A stretch of 44,745 nucleotides of DNA. Origin: an uncultured Opitutales bacterium (GTDB lineage Bacteria; Verrucomicrobiota; Verrucomicrobiia; Opitutales; UBA953). Below, one piece after another: positions 44,738 to 44,745 of the stretch. The translations under genes and the position numbers were made by a program. The notes beneath the pieces were generated by a model. The model made no database searches and was not told the DNA's origin. It saw only the letters and a list, made by a program, of their open reading frames with translations. How positions within the stretch are numbered: the first letter of the stretch is position 1; each line of letters starts with the position of its first letter. The stretch covers positions 1-44,745 of the forward strand of contig CAKUQY010000016.1 of assembly GCA_934675585.1 (NCBI GenBank), read 5' to 3'.

Positions 44738-44745
44738 ATTTCAAA

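Overview
All protein genes I could support in this window lie on the + strand. The content points to a Gram-negative bacterium, most likely Verrucomicrobiota (Opitutae-like). The clues are several PEP-CTERM proteins (signal peptide, VPEPS or IPEPS motif, hydrophobic stretch, arginine-rich end), an autotransporter-type beta-strand repeat protein ending in PEP-CTERM, a TorF-like outer-membrane barrel, a MreBCD/PBP2 cluster, and translation starts that almost all lack a Shine-Dalgarno sequence. No rRNA or taxonomic marker gene is present, so the placement is an inference.

Layout. 0.1-7.6 kb: trigger factor, an outer-membrane barrel, gap, the uL3 glutamine methyltransferase prmB, a WalJ-like metallo-hydrolase and a PPi-type phosphofructokinase. 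7.6-14 kb: an inverted-repeat-bounded element, a secreted FecR-like protein, and an F1-ATPase cluster (atpA, atpG, atpD) that carries a restriction-enzyme remnant between atpG and atpD and lacks neighbouring atpB/E/F/H/C. 14-21.3 kb: a secreted protein, mreB-mreC-mreD-mrdA and a CoA-transferase. 21.4-25.2 kb: a three-domain membrane protein (alpha/beta hydrolase with lost nucleophile, DedA, ATP-grasp) coupled to a secreted C39-like peptidase. 25.2-35 kb: two duplicated PEP-CTERM units flanking glyS, an Abi pseudogene, an SDR and an exonuclease, followed by a dicarboxylate transporter, a small lipoprotein and a repeat-rich kilobase holding the remnant of a third PEP-CTERM unit. 35-45 kb: a POT transporter, an OleC-like ligase, tRNA-Met, an MCE/MlaD protein, a second inverted-repeat element, a frameshifted PEP-CTERM gene and the 964-residue PEP-CTERM beta-strand protein.

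The most striking signal is not a gene. The heptamer GGGAACG (often GCGGGAACG) and its complement CGTTCCC occur about fifty times more often than chance in the stretches I counted. They lie inside genes in every reading frame (read as AGT, RER, GN, VPA, RSR, AFP), and as inverted pairs forming transcription terminators after many genes. This is the pattern of DNA uptake sequences in Neisseriaceae and Pasteurellaceae. I know of no such description for this kind of organism.

Promoters are unusually easy to read: a TTGCnn -35, a 17-18 bp spacer and a TATAAT-like -10, often only 6-10 bases before the start codon, which predicts leaderless mRNAs. The PEP-CTERM genes share a distinct promoter with a T-tract spacer, suggesting co-regulation. 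Non-coding DNA is crowded with dispersed hairpin-forming repeats in two to four copies.
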